A stretch of DNA of 64,000 bases from Streptomyces exfoliatus (lineage in GTDB: Bacteria; Actinomycetota; Actinomycetes; Streptomycetales; Streptomycetaceae), in NCBI RefSeq assembly GCF_000725545.1, contig NZ_JNZP01000003.1, positions 62,001-126,000 of the forward strand, given 5' to 3'. Within the stretch, counting starts at the first letter, position 1; each line of letters opens with the position of its first letter. The position numbers and the translations under genes are program-made. The notes beneath the pieces are model-generated. The model saw only the letters and a program-made list of their open reading frames with translations, was not told the DNA's origin and did not search any database. Positions 1 through 11,157 of the stretch are shown in pieces.

Positions 1-17
1 CAGATGGACGACTGCAC

Positions 18-791
18 ATGCGACGCTCCCTGATTTCCGCCGGCGCGCTGGTCGCGGCCGTTGCGGGCTCTCTCGTTCTGGCCCCGGCGGCTTCGGCTTC
101 GGAGGGCAAGACGTACGAACTCCCGCTGCACCAGCCGACCAACCCCCCGATCAGCGCCTCCGAGTTCGCGAAGGAGGGGGAGGACTGCCCCGGCATCCCC
201 TCCGACAAGGACGGCTGGCACTTCATCATCCCCGGCAAGGGTGTGGAGTTCACCAAGCTGACGGTGACCTTCGACAACGGTGACCCGATCGTCGTCACCG
301 ACTTCGGTCCGCCGAAGGACGACCACGCGTACGTGGCGTCCGAGCCGGGTGCCAAGCTGACCTCGGCCGTCGCCGAGGTCAACGGTGTGGTCGAGCAGGG
401 CTGGTTCAACCTGTCCCACGCCTGCCCGGCGAGCACCACCCCCACCCCGACCGGCACGCCGAGCACCACCGCGCCGACGCCGACGGACACCCCGTCGACC
501 GGTACGCCGACCGGCACCCCGTCCGGCACCCCCTCGGTGACGCCGAGCGAGTCCGTGTCGCCGACCGCGAGCCCGAGCGTCTCCGAGACCCCCGGCGGCA
601 CCGCCTCGCCGTCCGCGTCCACCCCCGCGGGTGAGACCGGTGGCACGGGCGGCACCGGTGGCACCGACGGCGACCTGGCCGAGACCGGCTCCAGCGCCCC
701 CGTCGGCATCCTCGCCGCCGTGGCCGTGGCCCTCGCGGGCGCCGGCGCGTTCCTGGTGACCCGTCGCCGCAAGGCCGGCCAGCAGGGCTGA
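18..791 (+). CDS. LAXTG-anchored secreted surface protein
   Basis: A 257-residue secreted protein likely anchored to peptidoglycan. Residues 1-27 form a signal peptide (MRRS, hydrophobic stretch, ASA cleavage site). Residues 28-140 are a compact domain I do not recognise. Residues 141-215 are a Thr/Pro/Ser/Gly-rich stalk. The C-terminus has LAETG (220-224), a hydrophobic segment and an RRRK tail, the classical sortase sorting signal. LAXTG is the form used by class E sortases of streptomycetes, which also anchor long chaplins. No sortase gene is in the window. The start is only 17 bases from the window edge, so upstream context is missing, but the signal peptide begins properly at this ATG. 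The anchoring is well supported; the function is unknown. Confidence 0.9.
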   Translation: MRRSLISAGALVAAVAGSLVLAPAASASEGKTYELPLHQPTNPPISASEFAKEGEDCPGIPSDKDGWHFIIPGKGVEFTKLTVTFDNGDPIVVTDFGPPKDDHAYVASEPGAKLTSAVAEVNGVVEQGWFNLSHACPASTTPTPTGTPSTTAPTPTDTPSTGTPTGTPSGTPSVTPSESVSPTASPSVSETPGGTASPSASTPAGETGGTGGTGGTDGDLAETGSSAPVGILAAVAVALAGAGAFLVTRRRKAGQQG

Positions 792-808
792 CGCACCCCG
801 TCATGACG

Positions 809-839
809 GAGCCCCCGCCGGATTCCCCGGCGGGGGCTC
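809..839. terminator. Bidirectional terminator between surface-protein gene and ppc
   Basis: Perfect 13-bp GC-rich inverted repeat (809-821 with 827-839, 5-nt loop) between two converging genes. It follows the stop of the surface-protein gene by 18 bases and lies 23 bases beyond the ppc stop. Confidence 0.85.
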
Positions 840-861
840 TGTCGTACGTACGGGCAGGGTG

Positions 862-3591
<2,730 letters not shown>

Positions 3592-3745
3592 AGGTGCGGC
3601 TCCTTGCAGTGTTTGAGCACGTCTGGAGGGGTACTGGAGGCTTGCGGACCGCGCTGTCCGACGCACCCAGGATAGGTGTCCGTCCGCTCGGCGATGGCCC
3701 TGCCCCTCTCGTGCCCTCTTGCCGCGCGCCCCGGCGCTGCCATAC

Positions 3746-3778
3746 TTACGATGCCGTAGGTTACGGAGGCGTAGCCTA
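3746..3778. promoter_or_regulatory. Double palindromic operator upstream of desaturase operon
   Basis: Two inverted repeats of the form TTACG-N4-CGTAG, with arms at 3746-3750/3755-3759 and 3761-3765/3770-3774. Their centres are 15 bp apart. The second extends to TAGGTTACG/CGTAGCCTA with one mismatch (3757-3778). Such a TTACG-N4-CGTA(A/G) palindrome suits a TetR dimer. The nearby TetR gene (4860-5549), co-transcribed with the desaturase, is the obvious candidate ligand. That pairing is inference. Confidence 0.6.
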
Positions 3779-3870
3779 GGCTGCGTTTTGCCGTATTTTC
3801 TCGTACATTCCTCGGATTTCTCTCCGATGTACCCCCCACACACCCTCACCTTCACCCCCAGGGGACACCC

Positions 3871-4863
3871 ATGACCACTAGCCCACAGGTGACCTCGGCG
3901 CCGGAGGCGCCGGAAGCGCCCGCCGGCGCCACGGCACTTCCCTCCGCCACGCTGGGCGGCGACAGCAAGGGTTCGATCGAGCAGATCACCCTGGGGCTGT
4001 TCATCACGGTGCCCTTCGTGGCCCTGCTCGCGGCGGTGCCGCTGGCGTGGGGCTGGGGGGTGAGCTGGCTCGACGTCGGGCTGATGGTGGCGATGTACTA
4101 CATCGGCTGCCACGGGATCACGATCGGCTTCCACCGCTACTTCACGCACGGTTCCTTCAAGGCGAAGCGGCCGCTGCGGATCGCGCTGGCGATCATGGGC
4201 TCGCTCGCGGTGGAGGGGCCCCTCGTGCGCTGGGTGGCGGACCACCGCAAGCACCACAAGTTCTCGGACGCGGAGGGCGATCCGCACTCGCCGTGGCGCT
4301 TCGGGGAGACGGTCCCCGCGCTGATGAAGGGCCTGTGGTGGGCGCACATCGGCTGGATGTTCGACGAGGAGCGGACTCCTCAGCACAAGTACGCGCCCGA
4401 CCTGATCAAGGACCCGGTGCTGCGCGGGATCTCCCGCCACTTCCTCTCCTTCACGATCCTCTCGCTCGCGATCCCGCCGCTGATCGGCGGTCTGGTGACG
4501 TGGTCGTGGTGGGGCGCGTTCACCGCGTTCTTCTGGGGCTCGCTGGTGCGCGTGGCGCTGCTGCACCACGTGACGTGGTCGATCAACTCGATCTGTCACG
4601 CGGTGGGCAAGCGTCCCTTCAAGTCGCGGGACCGTTCGGGCAACGTGTGGTGGCTGGCGGTGCTGTCGTGCGGCGAGTCCTGGCACAACCTGCACCACGC
4701 GGACCCGACGTCGGCGCGGCACGGGGTGCTGCGCGGCCAGGTCGACTCCAGCGCGCGGCTGATCCGCTGGTTCGAGCAGCTGGGCTGGGCGTCCGACGTG
4801 CGCTGGCCGGCGAAGGAGCGCATCGAAGCCCGCCGCCAGAGTGCCTCCGCAGACGCGGCATGA
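3871..4863 (+). CDS. Membrane acyl-CoA/acyl-lipid desaturase
   Basis: Di-iron membrane desaturase, probably introducing a delta-9 double bond into acyl chains to adjust membrane fluidity. The 330-residue protein has all three histidine boxes: HRYFTH (88-93), HRKHH (125-129) and HNLHH (272-276). These alternate with hydrophobic segments near 40-65, 68-82, 105-118 and 190-225. The first about 35 residues are Ala/Pro-rich and probably disordered. The start is the ATG after an AGGGGAC ribosome-binding site. Its stop overlaps the start of the TetR gene (ATGA), so the two are translationally coupled. Upstream lies a double palindrome, suggesting feedback control by that regulator. Substrate (CoA or lipid bound) cannot be told from sequence. 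Confidence 0.92.
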   Translation: MTTSPQVTSAPEAPEAPAGATALPSATLGGDSKGSIEQITLGLFITVPFVALLAAVPLAWGWGVSWLDVGLMVAMYYIGCHGITIGFHRYFTHGSFKAKRPLRIALAIMGSLAVEGPLVRWVADHRKHHKFSDAEGDPHSPWRFGETVPALMKGLWWAHIGWMFDEERTPQHKYAPDLIKDPVLRGISRHFLSFTILSLAIPPLIGGLVTWSWWGAFTAFFWGSLVRVALLHHVTWSINSICHAVGKRPFKSRDRSGNVWWLAVLSCGESWHNLHHADPTSARHGVLRGQVDSSARLIRWFEQLGWASDVRWPAKERIEARRQSASADAA

Positions 4864-5549
4864 TGGAAGACGTGGCGATCGACGGCAGGACCAGCGGGAC
4901 CGGCAGCAGCGGCGAGCAGAAGCCCCGGCGGGGGCGCCGGGTGCGGATGACGGGCGCGGAGCGCCGGGAGCAGCTTCTCGACATCGGTCGCACGCTCTTC
5001 GCCGAGAAGGGTTTCGAGGGCACGTCGGTGGAGGAGATCGCGGCGAAGGCCGGGGTGTCCAAGCCGGTGGTGTACGAGCACTTCGGGGGCAAGGAGGGCC
5101 TGTACGCGGTCGTGGTCGACCGGGAGATGCGCCAGCTCCTCGACGGGGTGACGGGCGCGCTGACGGCGGGGCATCCGCGGGAGCTCCTGGAGCAGGCGGC
5201 GTTCGCGCTGCTCGACTACATCGAGAACTACACGGACGGTTTCCGGATCCTCGTACGGGACTCCCCGGTGGCGCAGTCGACGGGTACCTTCGCGTCGCTG
5301 ATCAGTGACATCGCCACGCAGGTGGAGGACATCCTGGGCCTGGAGTTCAAGACCCGGGGGTTTGATCCGAAGCTGGCTCCGCTGTACGCGCAGGCCCTCG
5401 TGGGCAGTGTGGCGCTGACGGGTCAGTGGTGGCTGGACGTACGGAAACCGAAGAAGGCCGAGGTCGCGGCGCATCTGGTGAACCTGGCGTGGCACGGGCT
5501 CGACGGTCTCGAGCAGAAGCCGCGGCTGATAGGGCACCGCAAGAACTGA
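4860..5549 (+). CDS. TetR-family regulator, co-transcribed with desaturase
   Basis: A 229-residue one-component repressor. After a basic Gly/Arg-rich N-terminal extension (about residues 1-30), the TetR helix-turn-helix runs from about 32 to 80, with the typical recognition-helix end [13 protein letters not shown]. The rest is an all-helical ligand/dimerisation domain. The ATG at 4860 overlaps the desaturase stop; a second ATG follows at 4863 and cannot be excluded. The coupling to a desaturase and the double palindrome ahead of the operon suggest a fatty-acid- or acyl-CoA-responsive autoregulator. That is inferred from context, since the ligand domain does not reveal the effector. Confidence 0.88.
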   Translation: MMEDVAIDGRTSGTGSSGEQKPRRGRRVRMTGAERREQLLDIGRTLFAEKGFEGTSVEEIAAKAGVSKPVVYEHFGGKEGLYAVVVDREMRQLLDGVTGALTAGHPRELLEQAAFALLDYIENYTDGFRILVRDSPVAQSTGTFASLISDIATQVEDILGLEFKTRGFDPKLAPLYAQALVGSVALTGQWWLDVRKPKKAEVAAHLVNLAWHGLDGLEQKPRLIGHRKN

Positions 5550-5750
5550 CCGGACGGTCGGATTCGCTGGGTAAAGCTCTGGCGTAAACCTTTCCGCTGA
5601 GTAGAATCATGTTCAACATCCGGGGGGGTGTCCGACCGTCGAACGAGGTCGTCTCCGCGCGCTTTCCGTCGCGCGCTGACGCCGTTCGATGCCTGTACGA
5701 ACCCCCCTGTTTGGTTCCGTCGAACCTCTGATTCCCTGGGGGGGATCTTT

Positions 5751-7475
5751 TTGTTCTTCATGCAGTCCAAGCGTGCCCGTCGCGTCGCCGCGTGCACCGC
5801 TCTCGCCCTCTCCGCGGGCATGCTCCTCGCCGGTACGGCGTCCGCCGACACCCCGGCGCCGCGCCCGTCCGTGGAGAAGCCGGCTCCGGCCGGTACCGCA
5901 CTTCCCAAGCTGGCCCTGCCGAAGGTGGACGGCTCCCGCTCCGCCGGGATCACCGGCGCCGCGGAGGCCGGCAGCGCGCCGCGCTCCGACGTCGACGGTG
6001 ACGGCCACAGCGACATCCTGTGGCGCGGCTACGACGGCGAGGTCTACTCCGCCCTGACGAGCGGTATCGAAGGCTCCCAGGTGTACCGGAGCGACGGCTC
6101 GGCCGACTTCGTCAAGGACATCGTCCCGATCGGCGACCAGGACAAGAACGGCACCCGTCCCGAGGTCCTGACGCTGTCCTCCGACGGTGACATCACCCTG
6201 TACGGGGACACCACCGAGTCCTACGGCGAATTCCGCTGGGGCGCCTCCGGCTGGCAGATCTACAACAAGGTCTTCTCGCCCGGCGACATCAGCGGTGACG
6301 GCCGTCCGGACGTGCTCGCCCGCACGCCCGCCGGCGAGCTGTGGGTCTACGTCTCCACCGGCACGTACAACGCTCCGTTCCACGCCCGTCAGAAGGTCGG
6401 CAACGGCTGGCAGGCCTACGACCAGCTCATCGGTCTGGGTGACAGCGACGGCGACGGCAAGGGCGACTTCCTCGCCCGTACGAACGGCGGCGTCCTCTTC
6501 TACTACGGCAGCACCGGCAGCCCGTACTCGGTGAAGCCCCGCAAGGAGGTCGGCCACGGCTGGGACCTCTACAACCAGATCGTCGGCATCGACGACGACA
6601 ACGGCAACGGCATCGGTGATGTCGTCGCGCGTGGCAACGACGGCACGCTGTGGATCTACTACGGCAAGGGCAACGGCCACTTCACGGCCCGCCAGCAGGC
6701 CAGCTCCGGCGGCGGCTGGGCCGACACGCCCCAGCTGGGCGGCGCGGGCAACGTGCCGGCGCACGGCAAGGAGGGCATGCTCGCCCGGGACAAGGCCGGA
6801 ACGATGTTCTGGTACTACCCGACGGGCACGGGCAAGCTGGCCCCCCGCCAGCAGCTCGGCGAGACCGGCATGGCCGCCGGCCTCAACCTCACCGAGGTCA
6901 ACTCCCTGGGCCCGGACGGGATCTCCGACACTCTGGTCAAGTACGACGGGCGCCTCTACGGCGACGTCGACTACGGCGGTGGCTGGAACGCCATCAACCT
7001 GATCGCGGGGCCGGGCGACCTGAACAACGACGGCACCGGTGACTTCGTCGCCCGTGACGTCTCGGGCGTGCTGTGGCTGTACCGGACGAACTACAACAAC
7101 ACGGCGCTCCACTCCCGTGTGAAGATCGGCGGCGGCTGGGGCGCGTACGACCGGATCGTCGGTTCCGGCGACCTCAGCGGCGACGGTCTGAACGACCTGG
7201 TGGCGCGCGCCAAGGACGGCAACCTGTACCTGTACCAGGGCACCGGCCAGGCGGGTTACCCGTTCAAGTCCCGCGTGAAGATCGGCGGCGGCTGGAACGC
7301 GTACCCGAAGATCGTCGCCCCCGGTGACATCACGGGTGACGGCAAGGCCGACCTCCTCGCGGTGAACTCGGGCGGCGAGCTGTTCCGCTACACGGGCCGC
7401 GGCGAGGCGGGCTGGGTCTTCAAGTCCCGCGCCTCCATCGGCACCGGCTACCAGACCTACAACGGTCTCTACTAG
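5751..7475 (+). CDS. Secreted FG-GAP/VCBS repeat beta-propeller protein
   Basis: Exported protein made almost wholly of FG-GAP-like modules of about 45 residues. Each has a calcium-type loop (for example DVDGDGHSD, DISGDGRPD, DSDGDGKGD, DLNNDGTGD, DLSGDGLND, DITGDGKAD) followed by a (L/V)AR...G.L(W/Y)(L/V)Y strand and a GWxxYxxI turn. At least eight modules are visible, enough for a complete propeller. The N-terminus is a signal peptide ending TASA. The start is uncertain: TTG at 5751 has a G7 run six bases upstream, whereas the ATG at 5760 is too far from it; both give the same mature protein. A paralogue lies at 27899-30085. Role unknown; such propellers often bind carbohydrate or protein ligands. 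Confidence 0.85.
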   Translation: MFFMQSKRARRVAACTALALSAGMLLAGTASADTPAPRPSVEKPAPAGTALPKLALPKVDGSRSAGITGAAEAGSAPRSDVDGDGHSDILWRGYDGEVYSALTSGIEGSQVYRSDGSADFVKDIVPIGDQDKNGTRPEVLTLSSDGDITLYGDTTESYGEFRWGASGWQIYNKVFSPGDISGDGRPDVLARTPAGELWVYVSTGTYNAPFHARQKVGNGWQAYDQLIGLGDSDGDGKGDFLARTNGGVLFYYGSTGSPYSVKPRKEVGHGWDLYNQIVGIDDDNGNGIGDVVARGNDGTLWIYYGKGNGHFTARQQASSGGGWADTPQLGGAGNVPAHGKEGMLARDKAGTMFWYYPTGTGKLAPRQQLGETGMAAGLNLTEVNSLGPDGISDTLVKYDGRLYGDVDYGGGWNAINLIAGPGDLNNDGTGDFVARDVSGVLWLYRTNYNNTALHSRVKIGGGWGAYDRIVGSGDLSGDGLNDLVARAKDGNLYLYQGTGQAGYPFKSRVKIGGGWNAYPKIVAPGDITGDGKADLLAVNSGGELFRYTGRGEAGWVFKSRASIGTGYQTYNGLY

Positions 7476-7497
7476 TCGTACCGCGCAGCGCACAGGG

Positions 7498-7527
7498 CGC
7501 CCCGCACCGGATCTCCGGTGCGGGGCG
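7498..7527. terminator. Bidirectional terminator between FG-GAP gene and tam
   Basis: Perfect 13-bp inverted repeat (7498-7510 with 7515-7527, 4-nt loop ATCT) placed between two convergent genes, 10 bases before the tam stop. Confidence 0.85.
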
Positions 7528-7537
7528 TCCGCGTGTT

Positions 7538-8371
7538 TCAGGCGCTTTTGCGGGCGAGGGCGAAGACGCGGCGGAAGGGGAACACCGTGCCGTGCGGGCC
7601 CGGTGGATAGGCCTCGCGGAGGAGGGCGCGGTACTGGCCGAGGAAGGCGTCGACGGCCTCCTGGTCGTCGCCGAGGGTGGTGAGGACGGGCCGCAGGGCG
7701 GTGCCCTTGACCCAGTCGAGGACGGGGTCCTCGCCCTGGAGCAGCTGGCAGTACGTGGTCTCCCAGACATCCGTCTCGCAGCCCAGGTCGGTGAGACGGG
7801 TGAGGTAGTCGGCGGCGTCGAGGATGTGGACGAAGCGGCGGCCCTGGTCGCCGACGCGGGAGCGCCATTCGGGGGTCTCGCAGAGTTGGCCGAGCAGGGC
7901 GTGGCTGGGCGAGGTGAAGTTGCCGGGGACCTGGAAGGCCAGGGTGCCGCCCGGATGGAGTCCGTCGATCCAGCGGGCGAAGGACTCGGGGTGGTTGGGC
8001 ACCCACTGGAGGGCCGCGTTGGAGACGATCAGGTCGTAGGGCTCTGTGGGCGTCCAGTGGGCGGCGTCCGCGGCCCTGAAGTCCAGCCATCCGCCGCCCC
8101 TGGTGGTGCCCGACCAGTCCTTCTCGGCGCGCTCCAGCATGTCGGGCGAGAGATCGAAGCCGGTGATGTGGGCGTCGGGCCAGCGGTCGGCGAGGAGGGC
8201 CGTCACATTGCCGGGACCGCAGCCGAGGTCGGCGATGCGGGCGGGCCGGCCCTGGGCGGGCAGGCGCGGTATTCGGGCGAGCAGATCGAGGAACGGGCGG
8301 GTGCGGTGGCCGGAGTGCCGGAGGTACTGCTGCGGGTCCCACGTGGGTGCGGCGGATTCAACGGAATGCAT
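7538..8371 (-). CDS. tam: Trans-aconitate 2-methyltransferase
   Basis: SAM-dependent class I methyltransferase of 277 residues. It has motif I ADLGCGPGN (47-55), the following acidic GFDLS strand end, and the Tam-type N-terminus WDPQQYLRHSGHRTRPF. Tam methylates trans-aconitate, a spontaneous by-product of aconitase that inhibits the enzyme. The ATG at 8371 has AGGGGG eight bases upstream; longer in-frame extensions lack this. It is divergent from a MarR gene across a 160-bp region carrying phased operator copies. This is the arrangement known for tam-tamR in Streptomyces coelicolor, where TamR responds to citrate, isocitrate and aconitates. Identification rests on family motifs plus this context. 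Confidence 0.9.
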   Translation of the reverse strand: MHSVESAAPTWDPQQYLRHSGHRTRPFLDLLARIPRLPAQGRPARIADLGCGPGNVTALLADRWPDAHITGFDLSPDMLERAEKDWSGTTRGGGWLDFRAADAAHWTPTEPYDLIVSNAALQWVPNHPESFARWIDGLHPGGTLAFQVPGNFTSPSHALLGQLCETPEWRSRVGDQGRRFVHILDAADYLTRLTDLGCETDVWETTYCQLLQGEDPVLDWVKGTALRPVLTTLGDDQEAVDAFLGQYRALLREAYPPGPHGTVFPFRRVFALARKSA

Positions 8372-8453
8372 GTTCGAGCCCCCTTGCTGGACTGAATGGC
8401 CGAAACGGAACGGGTTCCGGCGGGTCCCTTCCCCATAGTCCAGCGGAATATAT

Positions 8454-8510
8454 CTTGAGATCAAGAAGCTTGATGTCGAGAAACTTGAACACAAGAGACT
8501 TTATGTCAAC
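8454..8510. promoter_or_regulatory. Four phased MarR (TamR) operator copies
   Basis: Four elements of the form CTTGA-NN-TCAAG start exactly 15 bp apart: CTTGAGATCAAG (8454-8465, perfect), CTTGATGTCGAG (8469-8480), CTTGAACACAAG (8484-8495) and the degenerate CTTTATGTCAAC (8499-8510). They lie between tam (start 8371) and tamR (start 8532), the last 21 bases before the tamR ATG. This is typical MarR-type operator sequence. Confidence 0.82.
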
Positions 8511-8531
8511 AGACCCTCTACACTGATCGTC

Positions 8532-9029
8532 ATGGAGGACGAGGTCGACCGACTGGTCGCAGCATGGCGCCGCGAGCGCCCCGACCTCGACGTGGAACCG
8601 CTCGAGGTGCTCAGCCGCGTCTCACGGCTCGCCCGTCACCTCGACCGCGCCCGTCGGCTCGCCTTCTCCGAGCACCAGCTGGAGCCCTGGGAGTTCGACG
8701 TCCTCACCTCCCTGCGCCGGGCCGGAGCGCCCTACCAGCTCTCCCCCGGCCAGCTCCTGACGCAGACCCTGGTCACCTCCGGCACCATGACCAACCGCAT
8801 CGACCGGCTCACCAAGAAGGGCCTCGTCGAGCGGCTCCCCGACCCCAGTGACCGGCGCGGCGTCCTCGTCCGGCTCACCCCCGAGGGCCGCGACCGCGCC
8901 GACGAGGCACTGGCCGGACTCCTCGCCCAGGAGCGTGCCATCCTGGCCCAGCTCTCCCGCGGTCAGCGCGGCGAACTGGCCGCCCTGCTACGCCGGCTGA
9001 CCGCCCCGTTCGACAACCTCCCGGGCTAG
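8532..9029 (+). CDS. tamR: MarR-family regulator TamR
   Basis: A 165-residue MarR-family winged-helix repressor. The recognition region TSGTMTNRIDRLTKKGLVER (about residues 78-97) is followed by the wing DPSDRRGVLVRLTPEGR, both textbook MarR features. An N-terminal helical extension (about residues 1-30) is longer than in minimal MarR proteins, as in the PecS/TamR subgroup. It is divergent from tam and autoregulation is likely from the operators at 8454-8510. In Streptomyces TamR senses citrate-family acids and links aconitase failure under oxidative stress to tam induction. Its 3' end overlaps the convergent LuxR gene by 42 bases. Confidence 0.9.
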   Translation: MEDEVDRLVAAWRRERPDLDVEPLEVLSRVSRLARHLDRARRLAFSEHQLEPWEFDVLTSLRRAGAPYQLSPGQLLTQTLVTSGTMTNRIDRLTKKGLVERLPDPSDRRGVLVRLTPEGRDRADEALAGLLAQERAILAQLSRGQRGELAALLRRLTAPFDNLPG

Positions 9030-9764
9030 CCCGGACACCGGCTCCGCCGGTCCCACGCCCGCCCGCCGGGCAAGGGCCACCGCCGCCAGGGTCGAGTGCA
9101 CGCCCAGCTTGCCCAGCACGTTCTGCATGTGCGTACGGACGGTGTGCGGGGACAGGAAGAGACGCTCGGCCACCGCCTTGCGGCCCAGGCCCGCGACCAT
9201 GCAGCGCAGCACCTCCCGCTCGCGCGGGGTCAGCGACTCCACGAGCCGCTCGCTGTCCGTCCGGTGCTTGCGGGCCGCCGTCAGCTCCCGCAGGACGCCG
9301 GTGAGCAGCGCGGGCGGCAGATGCGTCTCGTCCCGCAGCACCCCGCGGACCACCGCGAGGAGCCGCTGGAGCGAGCAGTCCTTCGCCACCCAGCCGGCCG
9401 CCCCGGCCTGGAGGGCGAGCGCGGCCCGCCGCGGGTCGTCCTTCTCCGCGAGGACGACGGTACGGACCGCGGGCTGCGCCCTGCGCACCCCCGCCACCAG
9501 GGAGATCCCGTCGACGGCCGCCTCCGCGTCGTCCGGCACCGCGCGGGCCACGGCCGCTCCGGGGGGCCCCGCGCCCAGTTCGGCGTCGACGAGCATCACG
9601 TCGAACCTGCGACCCTCCGCCGCACCGCGTTCCAGGCAGCGCAGGGCGGCCGGGCCGCTTCCCGCCGCGGCGACGTCGACGTCGGGCTCGGCCGCGAGTG
9701 CGGCGGCCAGCGATTCGGCGAAGACGCGGTGGTCGTCCACCACCAGGACACGGATACGTGCCAC
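8988..9764 (-). CDS. Orphan NarL/LuxR-type response regulator
   Basis: A 258-residue protein with an N-terminal receiver (VLVVDDHRVFAES) and a C-terminal LuxR helix-turn-helix (LTPREREVLRCMVAGLGRKAVAE, then HTVRTHMQNVLGKLGV). The receiver keeps the acidic pair, a candidate phospho-acceptor Asp in MLVDAELG and the conserved Lys in GWVAKD. It also has a Gly/Pro/Ala-rich insertion after the Asp, and the usual Thr is Ala (VVLAEKDD). No histidine kinase is adjacent. The GTG at 9764 is preferred because a GGGGG run sits five bases upstream; another GTG lies two codons earlier. It lies just downstream of the gal operon and is a distant paralogue of the regulator on the other side (13292-13975). Confidence 0.82.
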   Translation of the reverse strand: MARIRVLVVDDHRVFAESLAAALAAEPDVDVAAAGSGPAALRCLERGAAEGRRFDVMLVDAELGAGPPGAAVARAVPDDAEAAVDGISLVAGVRRAQPAVRTVVLAEKDDPRRAALALQAGAAGWVAKDCSLQRLLAVVRGVLRDETHLPPALLTGVLRELTAARKHRTDSERLVESLTPREREVLRCMVAGLGRKAVAERLFLSPHTVRTHMQNVLGKLGVHSTLAAVALARRAGVGPAEPVSGLAREVVERGGQPA

Positions 9765-9908
9765 GGACACCCCCAAGTGTCGAGGAACGGACCGACGCGG
9801 GCACGGCGCCGGGGGCGGGTCCGTCACGCGCACGACCGCCGCCGTGCGTTGACTGGTACCCCGCCTTCCAGCGCCGTACCCGACCGGGTCTCGCACCCTG
9901 AACAGCAC

Positions 9909-9964
9909 CGGCCCCCACCGGCGCTGCCCCACACAGTAGGGGCGGGGCAGCGCGGTGGGGGCCG
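9909..9964 (-). terminator. Long hairpin terminator of the gal operon
   Basis: Inverted repeat of about 21 bp with a single bulged base (9909-9930 with 9944-9964), located 54 bases after the galK stop and before the downstream LuxR gene on the same strand. Confidence 0.75.
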
Positions 9965-10017
9965 ATTCGCGGAACTGTCCGAAGTCGTCCGGGACTGTGG
10001 GGGCGTGAAGCCGGCGC

Positions 10018-11157
10018 TCAGACCCGGCGCGCACCCGCCGAGGGCACGGCGGGGAAGACCCCCGGAGCCGTGTACCCGGCCTCGGCGAAGGCCTTCCCGA
10101 CGGCGGCGGCGACCGCGTCCGCCCGGTCGGTGTCGACGAGGACGACGGCCGAGCCGCCGAAGCCGCCGCCGGTCATCCGGGCTCCGAGCGCCCCGGCGGC
10201 GTTCGCCGTCTCCACCACGAGGTCCAGTTCGGGGCAGGAGACGCGCAGGTCGTCACGGAGGGAGGCGTGGCCCTCGGTGAGGACCTGGCCGACGGCCCGG
10301 GTGTCCCCGGCGTCGAGCAGGGCGATGGTCCGCTCCACGCGCGCGTTGTCGGTGACGACGTGCCGGACGTAGCGCAGAATCGTCTCGTCGCCCAGGCGTG
10401 CGAGCGTTTCGGGAAGATGCGCAGCGCTCACCTCGCGCAGGGTCTTCACCCCGAGCGCCCGCGCACCGGCTTCACAGCCAGCGCGCCGCTCGGCGTACGC
10501 GCCGTCCCCGAGCGCGTGCTTCACGCGGGTGTCGACGACGAGGAGCCGCAGCCCCTCGGCCGCCAGGTCGAAGGGGACCTGCCGGTACGAGAGGTCCCGG
10601 GTGTCCAGATGGAGGGCATGGCCCTCCTCGGCGCAGGCGGAGGCCATCTGGTCCATGACCCCGCAGGGGACGCCGACGAAGGCGTTCTCTGCGCGCTGGG
10701 CGATCCTGGCGAGTTCGGGCCGGGTGAGTCCGAGGCCGAACAGCTCGTTCAGGGCGAGCGCCGTGACGACTTCGAGCGCCGCCGAGGAGGAGAGGCCCGC
10801 GCCGGTCGGCACGGTCGAGGTGAGGTGCACGTCCGCGCCGGTCACCGGGTGGCCGGCCTCCCGCAGGGCCCAGACGACCCCGGCGGGGTAGGCCGCCCAG
10901 CCTCCGCCGGAGAGCGGTTCGAGGGTGTCGGCCGCCAGCTGGACGATGCCGCCGTCGATGTCGGCGGAGTGCAGGCGCAGCACGTTGTCGTCACGGCGGG
11001 AGACGGCGGCGACGGTGGTGTGCGGCAGGGCGAGCGGCAGGACGAAGCCGTCGTTGAAGTCGGTGTACTCGCCGATCAGGTTGACCCGCCCGGGGGCGGC
11101 CCAGACACCGTCGGGGGCGGCGCCGTACAGCGCCTCGAAGTCGGCGGCGACGCTCAT
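10018..11157 (-). CDS. galK: Galactokinase
   Basis: GHMP kinase phosphorylating galactose at C1 with ATP, the first step of the Leloir pathway. The 379-residue protein has the galactokinase signature PGRVNLIGEYTDFNDG near the N-terminus, the ATP loop PTGAGLSSSAALEV, and the C-terminal TGGGFGGSAVVLV motif. The ATG follows AGGAGGAGAACGC and overlaps the galE stop (ATGA), so it is translated by coupling as the last gene of galT-galE-galK. Length and motifs are complete. Confidence 0.97.
   Translation of the reverse strand: MSVAADFEALYGAAPDGVWAAPGRVNLIGEYTDFNDGFVLPLALPHTTVAAVSRRDDNVLRLHSADIDGGIVQLAADTLEPLSGGGWAAYPAGVVWALREAGHPVTGADVHLTSTVPTGAGLSSSAALEVVTALALNELFGLGLTRPELARIAQRAENAFVGVPCGVMDQMASACAEEGHALHLDTRDLSYRQVPFDLAAEGLRLLVVDTRVKHALGDGAYAERRAGCEAGARALGVKTLREVSAAHLPETLARLGDETILRYVRHVVTDNARVERTIALLDAGDTRAVGQVLTEGHASLRDDLRVSCPELDLVVETANAAGALGARMTGGGFGGSAVVLVDTDRADAVAAAVGKAFAEAGYTAPGVFPAVPSAGARRV

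Noticed and set aside
5550..5750. Gene in the 201-bp gap before the first FG-GAP protein
   Set aside because: In-frame ATG at 5628 extends the FG-GAP frame but the extension is Arg-rich with no signal-peptide logic and no ribosome-binding site.
9765..9908. Small gene between the gal operon terminator and the LuxR gene
   Set aside because: Open frames here are extensions of the LuxR frame or Arg-rich shadows; best read as the LuxR promoter region.
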